From Phycisphaeraceae bacterium (GTDB taxonomy: Bacteria; Planctomycetota; Phycisphaerae; Phycisphaerales; UBA1924): 43,162 bases of DNA. Position numbers and translations under genes: made by a program. The stretch's first letter is position 1, and the number at the start of each line of letters is the position of its first letter. Below are positions 1-7,353 of this stretch, piece after piece. The stretch is from NCBI GenBank assembly GCA_021299385.1, contig JAJTGZ010000042.1, positions 1-43,162 on the forward strand, in the 5' to 3' direction. Under the pieces are notes generated by a model. The model searched no databases. It saw only the letters and a program-made list of their open reading frames with translations, and had not been told where the DNA came from.

Positions 1-34
1 TGAGTGGAATACAACTACCGCGCCCGGGGCAACC

Positions 35-1084
35 ATGACCACACTCATCACCGGCGGCGCAGGCTTCATCGGCTCTCACGCCGCGCTGCACTATGCAAGT
101 AAGGGGCACAATGTCGTTGTGCTCGACAACCTCTTCCGCGGCCACGCTGCGGCCGTCGAGGCTATTCGCCAATCTCTGCCCGCCGGGCACCGCTCGGCCA
201 TTGTCTTCGAGCACATCGACGTCACCGACCACCATGAAACGGCCGCGGCGTTCGTGCGCCACAGGCCTGCACGCGTCCTGCACTTTGCCGCCCGTGCCTA
301 CGTCGGCGAGAGTGTTTCGCAACCGATAGAGTGCTGGCACGCCAACCTCACGGGCACCGCATCGCTCCTGGCCGCGTGCAAGGCTGCGGGGGTGCCGAAA
401 CTGGTCTTTTCAAGCACGTGCGCCACCTTCGGCGAGCCAGCACCCGAGCAGATCCCCATCCGCGAGACCACGCCCCAGCGCCCGATCAACCCCTACGGCG
501 CCAGCAAGCTCGCCGCCGAGCGGCTGATCTCTGACTTTGCCCACGCGCAGAAGATCGCGGGCGTGGACTTTGCAGCCGCGTTCTTGCGGTACTTCAACGT
601 CGCCGGGGCAGACCCGCTCGGGCGCATCGGCGAGGACCACCGCCCCGAGACGCACCTGATCCCCATCATCCTCCAGTGCATGCTTGGCCTGCGCCCGGCG
701 CACAACAACACCCTGAGCATCTTCGGCACCGACTACCCCACGCCCGACGGCACGTGCATACGCGACTACGTTCACGTAGCCGACCTGGTCGATGCGCACG
801 TGCGCGTGCTCGATGCGCTCAAGCCCGGCGAGGTGCGGGCCTACAACGTTGGCAGCGGCAAGGGGTTCTCTGTCCGCCAGGTCATCGACGCCGCCGAGCG
901 CGTTACGGGACGTACGCTCAACGTCTCACTCGCACCACGCCGAGAGGGAGACCCGGCAACGCTCTACGCCGACGCGGCCCTGATCACACGCGAGCTCGGA
1001 TGGTCGCCCCAGTTCGCCAACCTCGAAGACATGATCGCGCACGCCTGGGCCTGGTTCCAGACCCACCCCAATGGGTACGGCTAA
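35..1084 (+). CDS. galE: UDP-glucose 4-epimerase
   Basis: NAD-dependent epimerase of the extended SDR family, interconverting UDP-glucose and UDP-galactose in the cytoplasm. Seen: the N-terminal Rossmann motif TGGAGFIGSH (residues 6-15), DNL after the second strand, the catalytic SSTCATFG segment, the YGASK active-site motif near residue 155, RYFNVAGA and the late RDYVHVADL motif typical of GalE. At 349 residues the length is normal (about 330-350). The ATG at 35 gives a start immediately before the Rossmann strand, so it is well fixed. It is a single gene with no sugar-biosynthesis neighbours in the window; what lies upstream of base 1 is not visible. A related nucleotide-sugar epimerase is possible, but the motif set favours GalE. 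Confidence 0.95.
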   Translation: MTTLITGGAGFIGSHAALHYASKGHNVVVLDNLFRGHAAAVEAIRQSLPAGHRSAIVFEHIDVTDHHETAAAFVRHRPARVLHFAARAYVGESVSQPIECWHANLTGTASLLAACKAAGVPKLVFSSTCATFGEPAPEQIPIRETTPQRPINPYGASKLAAERLISDFAHAQKIAGVDFAAAFLRYFNVAGADPLGRIGEDHRPETHLIPIILQCMLGLRPAHNNTLSIFGTDYPTPDGTCIRDYVHVADLVDAHVRVLDALKPGEVRAYNVGSGKGFSVRQVIDAAERVTGRTLNVSLAPRREGDPATLYADAALITRELGWSPQFANLEDMIAHAWAWFQTHPNGYG

Positions 1085-1397
1085 GCACCCACGGCGGTAA
1101 GAAGACTGCAAAGAGCTTTACTCCAGAGGCCCTGAGGACCCAGAGGGGGACTACTCAGAGGACGGAGTGCCAGAGGGTAAGTGGCAGAGGGTAAGTGGCA
1201 AAGTGACGAAGCGGCAGAGTGGCAAAGTTACTTTGTGGGTGGCTTTGGTGGCAGCGGGCATCACCTTGGGCATTGACTCCGCGTCCCTCCGCCAACCTCC
1301 GCGAACCTCTTCTTCTTATTCTTCTTAGTCTTGTGCGTCAAGCAACCCCACCCCTGCGTCTGCCCACTGGAACGCTCTGGCGGCAGGGTTCAGCGCA
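1085..1397. repeat. Intergenic region with dispersed repeat (TTTACTCC family)
   Basis: This gene-free stretch lies between convergent galE and the hydrolase. From 1117 it carries a copy of a dispersed repeat beginning TTTACTCCAGAGGCCCTGAG and continuing to ACTCAGAGGACGGAG. It then runs into degenerate short units of the type GGCAGAGGGTAAGT and GGCAGAGTGGCAAAGT (about 1160-1240). The remainder (to 1397) shows no coding signal or clear terminator. Related copies are at 16058-16085, 35536-35588, 41709-41790 and 43075-43162. Confidence 0.7.
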
Positions 1398-2273
1398 TCA
1401 CTTCTGCCACGCACGCTCAAGAAACTCCACCATCCGCGCACGGAACTCACCCTCGTCGGCGTAGACGTCGTGCGAACCCTCCGTCAGGTAGCTCTCGCCG
1501 TGGCGGGCGGCTTTGAGCAGCACCCCGGCGTGCGAGAAGGGGATGATCTCGTCATCCTTGGCGTGCGCGATCAGCACGGGCAAGTTTAACGCCGCCAGTG
1601 CCTTGCGGTTCTCAAACCGGCTCCTGACCAAGAACCCCGGCACGGCAAACCGATAGGCCAAGTCGGGGATGCTGGTGAAGGTGCTGCGCAAGATCACCGC
1701 GCTGGGCGGGCGCGCCAGTGCTGTGCCCAGAGCCACGCCCCCGCCGAGCGATCGGCCGTAATAGACCACGCGCGATGCGTCCACGCCCTGGTGCCCCTTG
1801 ATCCAGTCGATCACCTCGACCATGTCGTCGAGGATGCCCTGCTCGCCTGGCGGCCCGGGCACGCCGTCGTACCCGCGGTACTCGGGGATGGCCACCCAGA
1901 ACCCCGATCGGCGGAAGTGCCCGGTGTCTTTGCTCCGCGTGCCATACTGGGCGAGTTCATAGTTGCCGTGGAAGTAGACGACCACTGGTGCGGGGGGTGC
2001 ATCGGGCGTCCAACCCTTGGGGGGCAGCAGGAAGACGCGGAGTTTGCCCGACTTGCCGACAAGGGCGTCGATCTCCCCTGCGCGTGGTTCGAAGGCTTCT
2101 TTGGTCGCCCGCGCCAGGCCGGTGCCCGGGTAGATCAGTTTGTTCTGGAAGAAGAACAACCCTGCGGACCAGAGCAGGTAAAGCCCGAGCACCAATACCA
2201 CCAGGCGACGCAGCCACCCCCAACGCGCACGCCTGGGCCGGGCCGACGCCACGCCTGTGGCCGGGGTATCCAC
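1398..2273 (-). CDS. Membrane-anchored alpha/beta hydrolase (YfhR/BEM46-like)
   Basis: Serine hydrolase of the alpha/beta fold, substrate unknown. Seen: one N-terminal hydrophobic segment (LRRLVVLVLGLYLLWSAGLF), the oxyanion-region motif YFHGN, the nucleophile elbow GRSLGG, an Asp in AHAKDDEIIP and a C-terminal His in EGSHDVY, which together form a complete triad. The start is uncertain. I favour the GTG at 2273, which is one base after the stop of the upstream gene and is preceded by a G-rich GGGGGGC stretch; an ATG at 2339 would add 22 residues and overlap that gene. The close spacing suggests translational coupling with the unknown gene at 2275-2793. Anchored hydrolases of this type face either side of the membrane; the orientation here is not determined. 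Confidence 0.85.
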   Translation of the reverse strand: MDTPATGVASARPRRARWGWLRRLVVLVLGLYLLWSAGLFFFQNKLIYPGTGLARATKEAFEPRAGEIDALVGKSGKLRVFLLPPKGWTPDAPPAPVVVYFHGNYELAQYGTRSKDTGHFRRSGFWVAIPEYRGYDGVPGPPGEQGILDDMVEVIDWIKGHQGVDASRVVYYGRSLGGGVALGTALARPPSAVILRSTFTSIPDLAYRFAVPGFLVRSRFENRKALAALNLPVLIAHAKDDEIIPFSHAGVLLKAARHGESYLTEGSHDVYADEGEFRARMVEFLERAWQK

Positions 2274-2274
2274 G

Positions 2275-2793
2275 CTACTGCCCCCCGCCCATGTCCCCCA
2301 GGTGCCCGAACGTCTGCGCATATGCCAGCAGGTAATCACCCGCCTTGCGGATGCTTGGGGGCAAACCCGCGTCCGCCGGCGTGATCCCGATCGGCGTGCG
2401 GAAGGTGTAGAGCCTCTCGGGCGACCGGAAGTGCTCGACTACGGGCATCGCCTCGGCACGCGAGGCAACCGCACCCAGGTCGATCAACTCATCACGCAGC
2501 AAGTCCCCCGCCTTGTCCCCGGCGTGGACAAGGTCCTGTTCAATCGACTGACTCAGATACCGCCCAGGTGTGACCAAACTCACCCACAACTGCCCGCCAT
2601 CCATGCTCAGCCGATACTCCGCATCGTCCCCGGCATCTTTCGCCTTGCACACCAACATCCCCCCATGCACCACGCACCCGGCATAGACCCCCGCCTGCTC
2701 CGCCCGCACGCGGACCTGCTCTAGCAACGCCAAGAGCGTGGCCGGGGTCTGCGCCTGCGCGGGGGTCTGGGGCGTGGGGCTTGGGGTTGGCAT
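2275..2793 (-). CDS. Hypothetical protein coupled to hydrolase
   Basis: A protein of 172 residues that I do not recognise. It begins with a Pro/Thr/Gln/Ala-rich linker (MPTPSPTPQTPAQAQTP) followed by a helix (LLALLEQVRVRAEQAG) and a mixed alpha/beta body. That body holds a possible beta-hairpin region (GCVVHGGMLVCKAKDAGDDA, YRLSMDGGQLWVSLVTPGRY). No signal peptide or membrane segment is visible. The open frame continues far upstream, but the ATG at 2793 is chosen because further extension would run into the divergent lipoprotein gene. The stop at 2275 lies one base from the GTG of the hydrolase, so the two form a probable operon with this gene first. Confidence 0.65.
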   Translation of the reverse strand: MPTPSPTPQTPAQAQTPATLLALLEQVRVRAEQAGVYAGCVVHGGMLVCKAKDAGDDAEYRLSMDGGQLWVSLVTPGRYLSQSIEQDLVHAGDKAGDLLRDELIDLGAVASRAEAMPVVEHFRSPERLYTFRTPIGITPADAGLPPSIRKAGDYLLAYAQTFGHLGDMGGGQ

Positions 2794-2907
2794 GGGGTTG
2801 CTCTCGTTGGGGGGGTATGAGCGGGGGTGTTCGGTCCGTTGCCGTCGGCGGCAAAGGATAGAAGGCCCTTCGTCGGCGCGTCCTCCTCTGGTCGTACACT
2901 CCACCAC

Positions 2908-3549
2908 ATGCCCTACGCCCGGCCCATGCTTATGCCGATTGTTTGTGCCCTGTCGATCGCGGGGATCGCCATGCTTCTGGCCGCGTGCGCGAGCACCACG
3001 TCCGGGACAACCCCGGCACAGGTCGAGCCGGTCTTTGAGGTCGAGGTCGCCGCCGAGCAGTACGTGCAGACCTTCCAAGCCGTGCGCGACACGCTCCGCG
3101 AGCAGCGCTTCGTGCTCGACCGCATCGACGCCCCGCTGGGCGTGCTCACCACGCTGCCCAAGCCCGGCGTCGGATACGCCCGCCCCTGGGAAGGCCCGAC
3201 CGACAGCCCAACGCAGGACATCGCCCAGCAGCAACGGCGCGTCGTCCGCGTAACCTTCCGCCCGCCCGGCTCGACCATCAGCCGGTCGCTGGACGACCCG
3301 TCGATCAACCTTGTGGACAAGACGACCACAACCATCATGCGTGTCGATGCCATCGTCGAACGCGTCGAGCGCCCGGGCAAGCGCCCGCAGTTTGACGCCG
3401 TGCGCATGACCAGCCAGAGCATCGCCCCCGAGTTAGAGGCCCGTGGGATGACCCCGGCGTACATTGTCCCGATCCGGCGGGACAACGTCCTGGCCTCCTA
3501 TCTGCTCGGGCAGATCACCGAGCGGGCGGGGCTGATCCCCGAGCCGTAG
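2908..3549 (+). CDS. Putative lipoprotein
   Basis: A 213-residue exported protein. Seen: a signal sequence (MPYARPMLMPIVCALSIAGI) ending in a lipobox LLAAC, so lipidation at the Cys is expected. The mature part has no recognised domain; it contains a V/F/E-rich strand (VEPVFEVEVAAEQYVQTF) and a segment predicting a beta-rich fold (RRVVRVTFRPPGS). The ATG at 2908 is selected because it gives a canonical lipoprotein signal; the frame is open further upstream. It lies 51 bases before the LptF/LptG-type permease on the same strand, so a joint role in envelope assembly is possible, but this is only inferred from position. Confidence 0.75.
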   Translation: MPYARPMLMPIVCALSIAGIAMLLAACASTTSGTTPAQVEPVFEVEVAAEQYVQTFQAVRDTLREQRFVLDRIDAPLGVLTTLPKPGVGYARPWEGPTDSPTQDIAQQQRRVVRVTFRPPGSTISRSLDDPSINLVDKTTTTIMRVDAIVERVERPGKRPQFDAVRMTSQSIAPELEARGMTPAYIVPIRRDNVLASYLLGQITERAGLIPEP

Positions 3550-3600
3550 CCTGGCCGCCGGGCGATACAACCATTCCCCCGCCGCTACGCTGTAGTCAGC

Positions 3601-5355
3601 ATGAATGCCCGCGCCCCGGTAACGATCTGGTTGTTTCTGCTCATCGAGTTGCTAAAGCTGCTGGTGATCGCGGCGTCGGTTGTTGTCGTCGTCGGGGCCT
3701 TTGCCGTGTCTATCCGCTTCCTGGCCAACGGGACGCTCGGCCCGCTCGATGCCCTGCGGCTGATGGCCCTGGCCTCGATCCCGATGCTGCAGTACGCGTT
3801 GCCCTTTGCCGGGGGGTTTGCCGCGACGCTGGCGTACCACCGCATGAGCCAAGAGAACGAGCTGACGGCGTGCTATGCCGGGGGTCTTTCGCACCGTGCG
3901 CTGCTCACGCCCGCGGCGATCCTTGGCTGCACGCTGGGCATCGGCCTTTTTCTGATGGCCGACCAGGTCATGCCCAAGTTGTTCCGCAAGATGGAGGAAC
4001 TCGTTACCGACGACGCCACGCGTTTGCTCCAGGCCGCGATCGGGCGCGGGCAGGCGATCGAGCGTGGGAACCAGTTGATCTACGCCGACAAACTCATCGA
4101 CCTGCCGGCCGACCCGGCCAGCGGTGCGTACAAGCACTTCCAGCTCCAGGGCGTCGTCGCGGTGGACCTGGACAAGGAGCGGCGCGTCGTGCGCGAGCTG
4201 GCCGCGCCGCTGGCGCTGGTCTGGCTCTTCCACGACACCACCCAGGCCGGGGAAGCACAGCCGGGCACTGGGGGCCCCCGGCAAGAAGTTACACGCGTGG
4301 TCATGCGCCTCAAAGACCCGCTGGCCACGCGTGGGCAGACGACGATCGCGCAGGCCGAGCAGACGGAGGTCCGCTTTGTGCTCCCCAGCGCGTTCAGCGA
4401 CGACCCGAAGTTTCTCACCTTTAGCCAACTCGCCCAGGCCAAGGCGCAGCCCGAGGCGCTCAACCTGGTGGCCAACCCGAAGCGCCAACTGGCCGTGCTG
4501 CTGGCCCAGCGCGTAGCCGCCGAGCAGATCGGGCAGGACCTAGCCCAGCGCGGTGCGGTGGCGCTGACGGACCCCTCGGGCCGCCCGGTGATCATCCGTG
4601 CCGCGGGGGTGGAAAAAACTCCTGGCCCGACGGGGCTGGCGCTGATCCCGGTGCCCAGTTCCATGCCGCGCTCGGCACCGGGCATCAAAGCCGGCACCAT
4701 CGAGGTCTCCATCTCCCCCGGCCCGCAGCGCACGCGCACCTACAAGGCCGAGCGCGCGTTCCTCGCACCCACCAAGGGCACCGAGGCCACGGGCACCACC
4801 TTCAACCTCGTGCTGGAGAACGTAACAACCACCACCACGCCCTCGACCAGCAGCCCCGCGACCGTCGATCCAGACGAACTGGCCGGCACACTGACCGAAC
4901 TGACCATCTCCGCGCTGCAGCCCGCGATCGACCCACTGCCCGACCTGGCCGCCCTCCGCGTCGATGCCCTGCTGGCCCAGGCCCGCGCCCGCACCACTGC
5001 GGGGCCATCGAACAAGGCCGACCCACTGCCGCAGGCGACCGCACGCCTGGCTGATGCTGTGCAGGACCTGCGGTTCGAGATCACCAGCAAGCAGCACGAG
5101 CGCGTTGCCGCGTCGCTGGCGTGCGTGGTCATGGTCCTGCTCGGGGGGGTGATGGGGATGAAGCTCGGCAACGCGACGCCGTTGATCGTCTACCTCTGGT
5201 CGTTCCTCCCCGCCGTCGGCGCGATCGTCTCGATCTCCGCCGGGCAATCGCTCACGCACACCTACGGCCCCATCGGCCTGCTGGTCATCTACGCCGGGGT
5301 GCTGCTGCTGGCCGGGTACACGCTGGCGCAGTTCAGGATCGTTGCCAGGCACTAA
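3601..5355 (+). CDS. LptF/LptG (YjgP/YjgQ) family permease, enlarged
   Basis: Inner-membrane permease of the family that, with LptB and LptC, extracts lipopolysaccharide or other lipids from the inner membrane. Seen: three N-terminal membrane segments (about residues 8-38, 55-85, 100-122), the family-like stretch RMSQENELTACYAGG after TM2, the MADQVMPK region, a long soluble domain (about 130-490) and three C-terminal membrane segments (about 500-580) including LACVVMVLLGGVMGMK. The order of 3 TM, periplasmic domain and 3 TM is diagnostic. The 584-residue length is well above the usual 350-400, and the extra residues lie in the periplasmic domain. The partner permease and LptB are not in the window. 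Its 3' end faces the ABC ATPase gene, with a 16-base gap. Confidence 0.8.
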   Translation: MNARAPVTIWLFLLIELLKLLVIAASVVVVVGAFAVSIRFLANGTLGPLDALRLMALASIPMLQYALPFAGGFAATLAYHRMSQENELTACYAGGLSHRALLTPAAILGCTLGIGLFLMADQVMPKLFRKMEELVTDDATRLLQAAIGRGQAIERGNQLIYADKLIDLPADPASGAYKHFQLQGVVAVDLDKERRVVRELAAPLALVWLFHDTTQAGEAQPGTGGPRQEVTRVVMRLKDPLATRGQTTIAQAEQTEVRFVLPSAFSDDPKFLTFSQLAQAKAQPEALNLVANPKRQLAVLLAQRVAAEQIGQDLAQRGAVALTDPSGRPVIIRAAGVEKTPGPTGLALIPVPSSMPRSAPGIKAGTIEVSISPGPQRTRTYKAERAFLAPTKGTEATGTTFNLVLENVTTTTTPSTSSPATVDPDELAGTLTELTISALQPAIDPLPDLAALRVDALLAQARARTTAGPSNKADPLPQATARLADAVQDLRFEITSKQHERVAASLACVVMVLLGGVMGMKLGNATPLIVYLWSFLPAVGAIVSISAGQSLTHTYGPIGLLVIYAGVLLLAGYTLAQFRIVARH

Positions 5356-5371
5356 CCCGTAGTGCAGGCCT

Positions 5372-6481
5372 TCACCCCCCCGGCAAGAGCACCACATCCT
5401 CGGCATCGACCTCCAAGGCCACCTGCGACCTGGCGCTCAGCCCCACCATCCCAGGGTTTAAGTGTGCAACCTTCAGCATCGACCCATCCCCCACGCGCAC
5501 GGCATACTGCGCGATCTCCCCCAGATACGTCCCCTCTACAACCTCCCCACGCACCTGGTTAACGCCCCCAGGCGTGCCACCACCAGCGCTCAGCCGAAAT
5601 GCTTCGGGCCTGATCGAGACGACCACACCACCACCTGCGATACCCGCCAGCGTGTTGCCGCTCTGGAGCGTCCCGATCGCCGTCTGCACCGAGACCCGCC
5701 CGCCTGGGCCGGGTGCCCCGGCGATCGTGCCGGGGATGAAGTTGGCTTCTCCCAAAAACTCAGCAACAAACCGCGACTTTGGCCGGCGGTACAACTCCCC
5801 CGGCGCGCCCTGCTGCACAACCTTCCCCGACTGCATGATGGCGACCGCGTCGGCCATGCTCAGCGCTTCCTTCTGATCGTGCGTTACGTAGACCGTCGTG
5901 ATCCCCGAGCCTTTGCATATCCGCCGAATCTCGCTGCGCAGGTCGGTGCGGAGCTTGGCGTCCAGGTTGCTCAGCGGCTCATCGAGCAGCAGCACATCGG
6001 GGCGCACGACGAGTGCCCGCGCAAGCGCGACGCGCTGCTGCTGCCCGCCCGAGAGTGCGTTGGGCTTGCGCTGGGCCAGGTGCCCCATCTGGACCATCTC
6101 GAGTGCTTCGCCGACACGCCGGGCGATCTCGGCCTTGCCAACCTTGCGGATCGTCAGCCCGAAGGCGACGTTGTCAAAGACGCTCATGTGTGGCCAGAGC
6201 GCGTAACTCTGAAAGACCATCCCCGTGTTCCGCTCGTTGGGGGGCAGGTTGGTAACATCGCGCACGCCCCCGGCAGCGCCCGTTGCAAACCCGATGCGCC
6301 CGCTCGTGGGGTCAATAAACCCGGCGATCATCCGCAGCAGCGTCGTCTTGCCGCAGCCCGAGGGCCCCAGGAGAAAAAACAACTCGCCAGGGTTGATACA
6401 GAGTGTTACATGATCCACCGCCGGCTGCACGCCAGGGGTGTAGGTCTTGACCAGGTCGTCGATCTGAATCGCCGTCGGCAT
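5372..6481 (-). CDS. ABC importer ATP-binding protein with TOBE-like C-terminus
   Basis: Cytoplasmic ATPase of the MalK/PotA/FbpC class, energising uptake of an unknown solute. Seen: Walker A GPSGCGKTT, Q-loop region GMVFQSYALWPHMSVFDN, signature LSGGQQQRVALARAL, Walker B VLLLDEPLSNLDAKLR and the switch His in YVTHDQKEAL. A C-terminal regulatory domain of roughly 120 residues (beginning FLGEANFIPGTI) looks like an OB/TOBE fold. The ATG at 6481 is chosen because it starts directly before the first strand (MPTAIQIDDLVKTY); the frame stays open upstream. No permease or binding protein lies nearby. The MarR gene ends 55 bases upstream on the same strand and may be co-transcribed. The metal (FbpC-like) and sugar or polyamine alternatives cannot be separated by eye. 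Confidence 0.9.
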   Translation of the reverse strand: MPTAIQIDDLVKTYTPGVQPAVDHVTLCINPGELFFLLGPSGCGKTTLLRMIAGFIDPTSGRIGFATGAAGGVRDVTNLPPNERNTGMVFQSYALWPHMSVFDNVAFGLTIRKVGKAEIARRVGEALEMVQMGHLAQRKPNALSGGQQQRVALARALVVRPDVLLLDEPLSNLDAKLRTDLRSEIRRICKGSGITTVYVTHDQKEALSMADAVAIMQSGKVVQQGAPGELYRRPKSRFVAEFLGEANFIPGTIAGAPGPGGRVSVQTAIGTLQSGNTLAGIAGGGVVVSIRPEAFRLSAGGGTPGGVNQVRGEVVEGTYLGEIAQYAVRVGDGSMLKVAHLNPGMVGLSARSQVALEVDAEDVVLLPGG

Positions 6482-6536
6482 GGGTGCAAGGGTAGAGCCA
6501 AACACCACCCTGGGCGAGATGGAGGCGATTGCCCCT

Positions 6537-7055
6537 TTAGCCCTGGCCCTGAGACTGCTCCCGGGCCCCATCCCGGCACAGCGACAGCAGCCGGAGCAAC
6601 TCGGCCGACTCCCCGGCCTTGAGCGTCCGCAACTGCTCCCGGTGCAGGTCGAGCATCGGCTCATCGAGCCAGGCCAGCAACGCCTCACCGGCCGGGGTCA
6701 GGCGAACGCAGACACCACGCCGATCTTGCTCACTGCGCACGCGCACGCACAGCCCCGCCCGCTCAAGCCGGCTGACCAGCCGGGTAACGTCGGGAACGTG
6801 CGCAACAAGGTGCTCGCCGATCTGGTTGCACAAGCACCCCTGCGCCCCGGCCCCGCGCAGGATCCGCAGCACGTTGTACCCACCCTGCGACAGCCCGTGC
6901 CCCTTGAGGAACCGGTCAAAGGCAACCCCGAGCACACTGGCCGTGCGCATCACGGCCAGATAGACCTCCTGCTGCGACGACTGAAACGGGCCACGCTTGT
7001 GCAGCTCCACCCGCATCGACACGCCGACACGCTTGGTACCTTTGGGCGAGGGCAT
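6537..7055 (-). CDS. MarR family transcriptional regulator
   Basis: Winged-helix repressor or activator of 172 residues. Seen: an N-terminal dimerisation helix (QQEVYLAVMRTASVLGVAFDRFLK), the recognition region (GLSQGGYNVLRILRGAG, then IGEHLVAHVPDVTRLVSRLERAGL), and the wing with the hallmark motif VRSEQDRRGVCVRLTPAGEALL. The dimer-forming C-terminal helix follows. It is upstream of and in line with the ABC ATPase, so it may control that transporter and itself. A Cys pair in GAQGCLCNQ could be redox- or metal-sensitive, which is only a suggestion. The ligand is unknown. Confidence 0.9.
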   Translation of the reverse strand: MPSPKGTKRVGVSMRVELHKRGPFQSSQQEVYLAVMRTASVLGVAFDRFLKGHGLSQGGYNVLRILRGAGAQGCLCNQIGEHLVAHVPDVTRLVSRLERAGLCVRVRSEQDRRGVCVRLTPAGEALLAWLDEPMLDLHREQLRTLKAGESAELLRLLSLCRDGAREQSQGQG

Positions 7056-7218
7056 TTGCCATCATACAAACCCCCCACCCAGCATGCTCTGGCGGACAGG
7101 AGCATGGATGGGGTTGGCACGGGCAATGACCATGCGAAAACCAATACGCCCGGCCCGGGGGTCCGGGGTACCCGTCCCGGCTCAGAAATCCGGGGTACCT
7201 AAACCCGCCAGCGGTAAC

Positions 7219-7252
7219 AAAAAACCCCAGGCAAGATTGCTCCGGCCCAGGG
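7219..7252 (-). terminator. Probable rho-independent terminator of the 7354-10326 gene
   Basis: On the minus strand CCCTGGGC (7252-7245) can pair with GCCTGGGG (7232-7225), eight pairs with two G-T wobbles and a 12-base loop, followed directly by six T residues (7224-7219). It lies about 100 bases past the stop of the dockerin-tailed gene. The long loop makes it weaker than the terminator at 41422-41456. Confidence 0.5.
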
Positions 7253-7353
7253 CTAGGGGGTATCTCGATTGTCTCAAAGAACCTACTTATGCCTCGGTAC
7301 CTTTGTTCGGCCTTCGGCCCTTAGGCCCAACACCTCACACCCAACCACTTCCC

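Noticed and set aside
1219-1464. Small ORFs in the galE-hydrolase gap
   Set aside because: They arise from repeat sequence and out-of-frame reading of the hydrolase gene; there is no ribosome site or protein-like composition.
2275-3234. 319-residue minus-strand ORF
   Set aside because: Only the part below 2793 looks protein-like; the upstream part overlaps the divergent lipoprotein gene and is shadow sequence.
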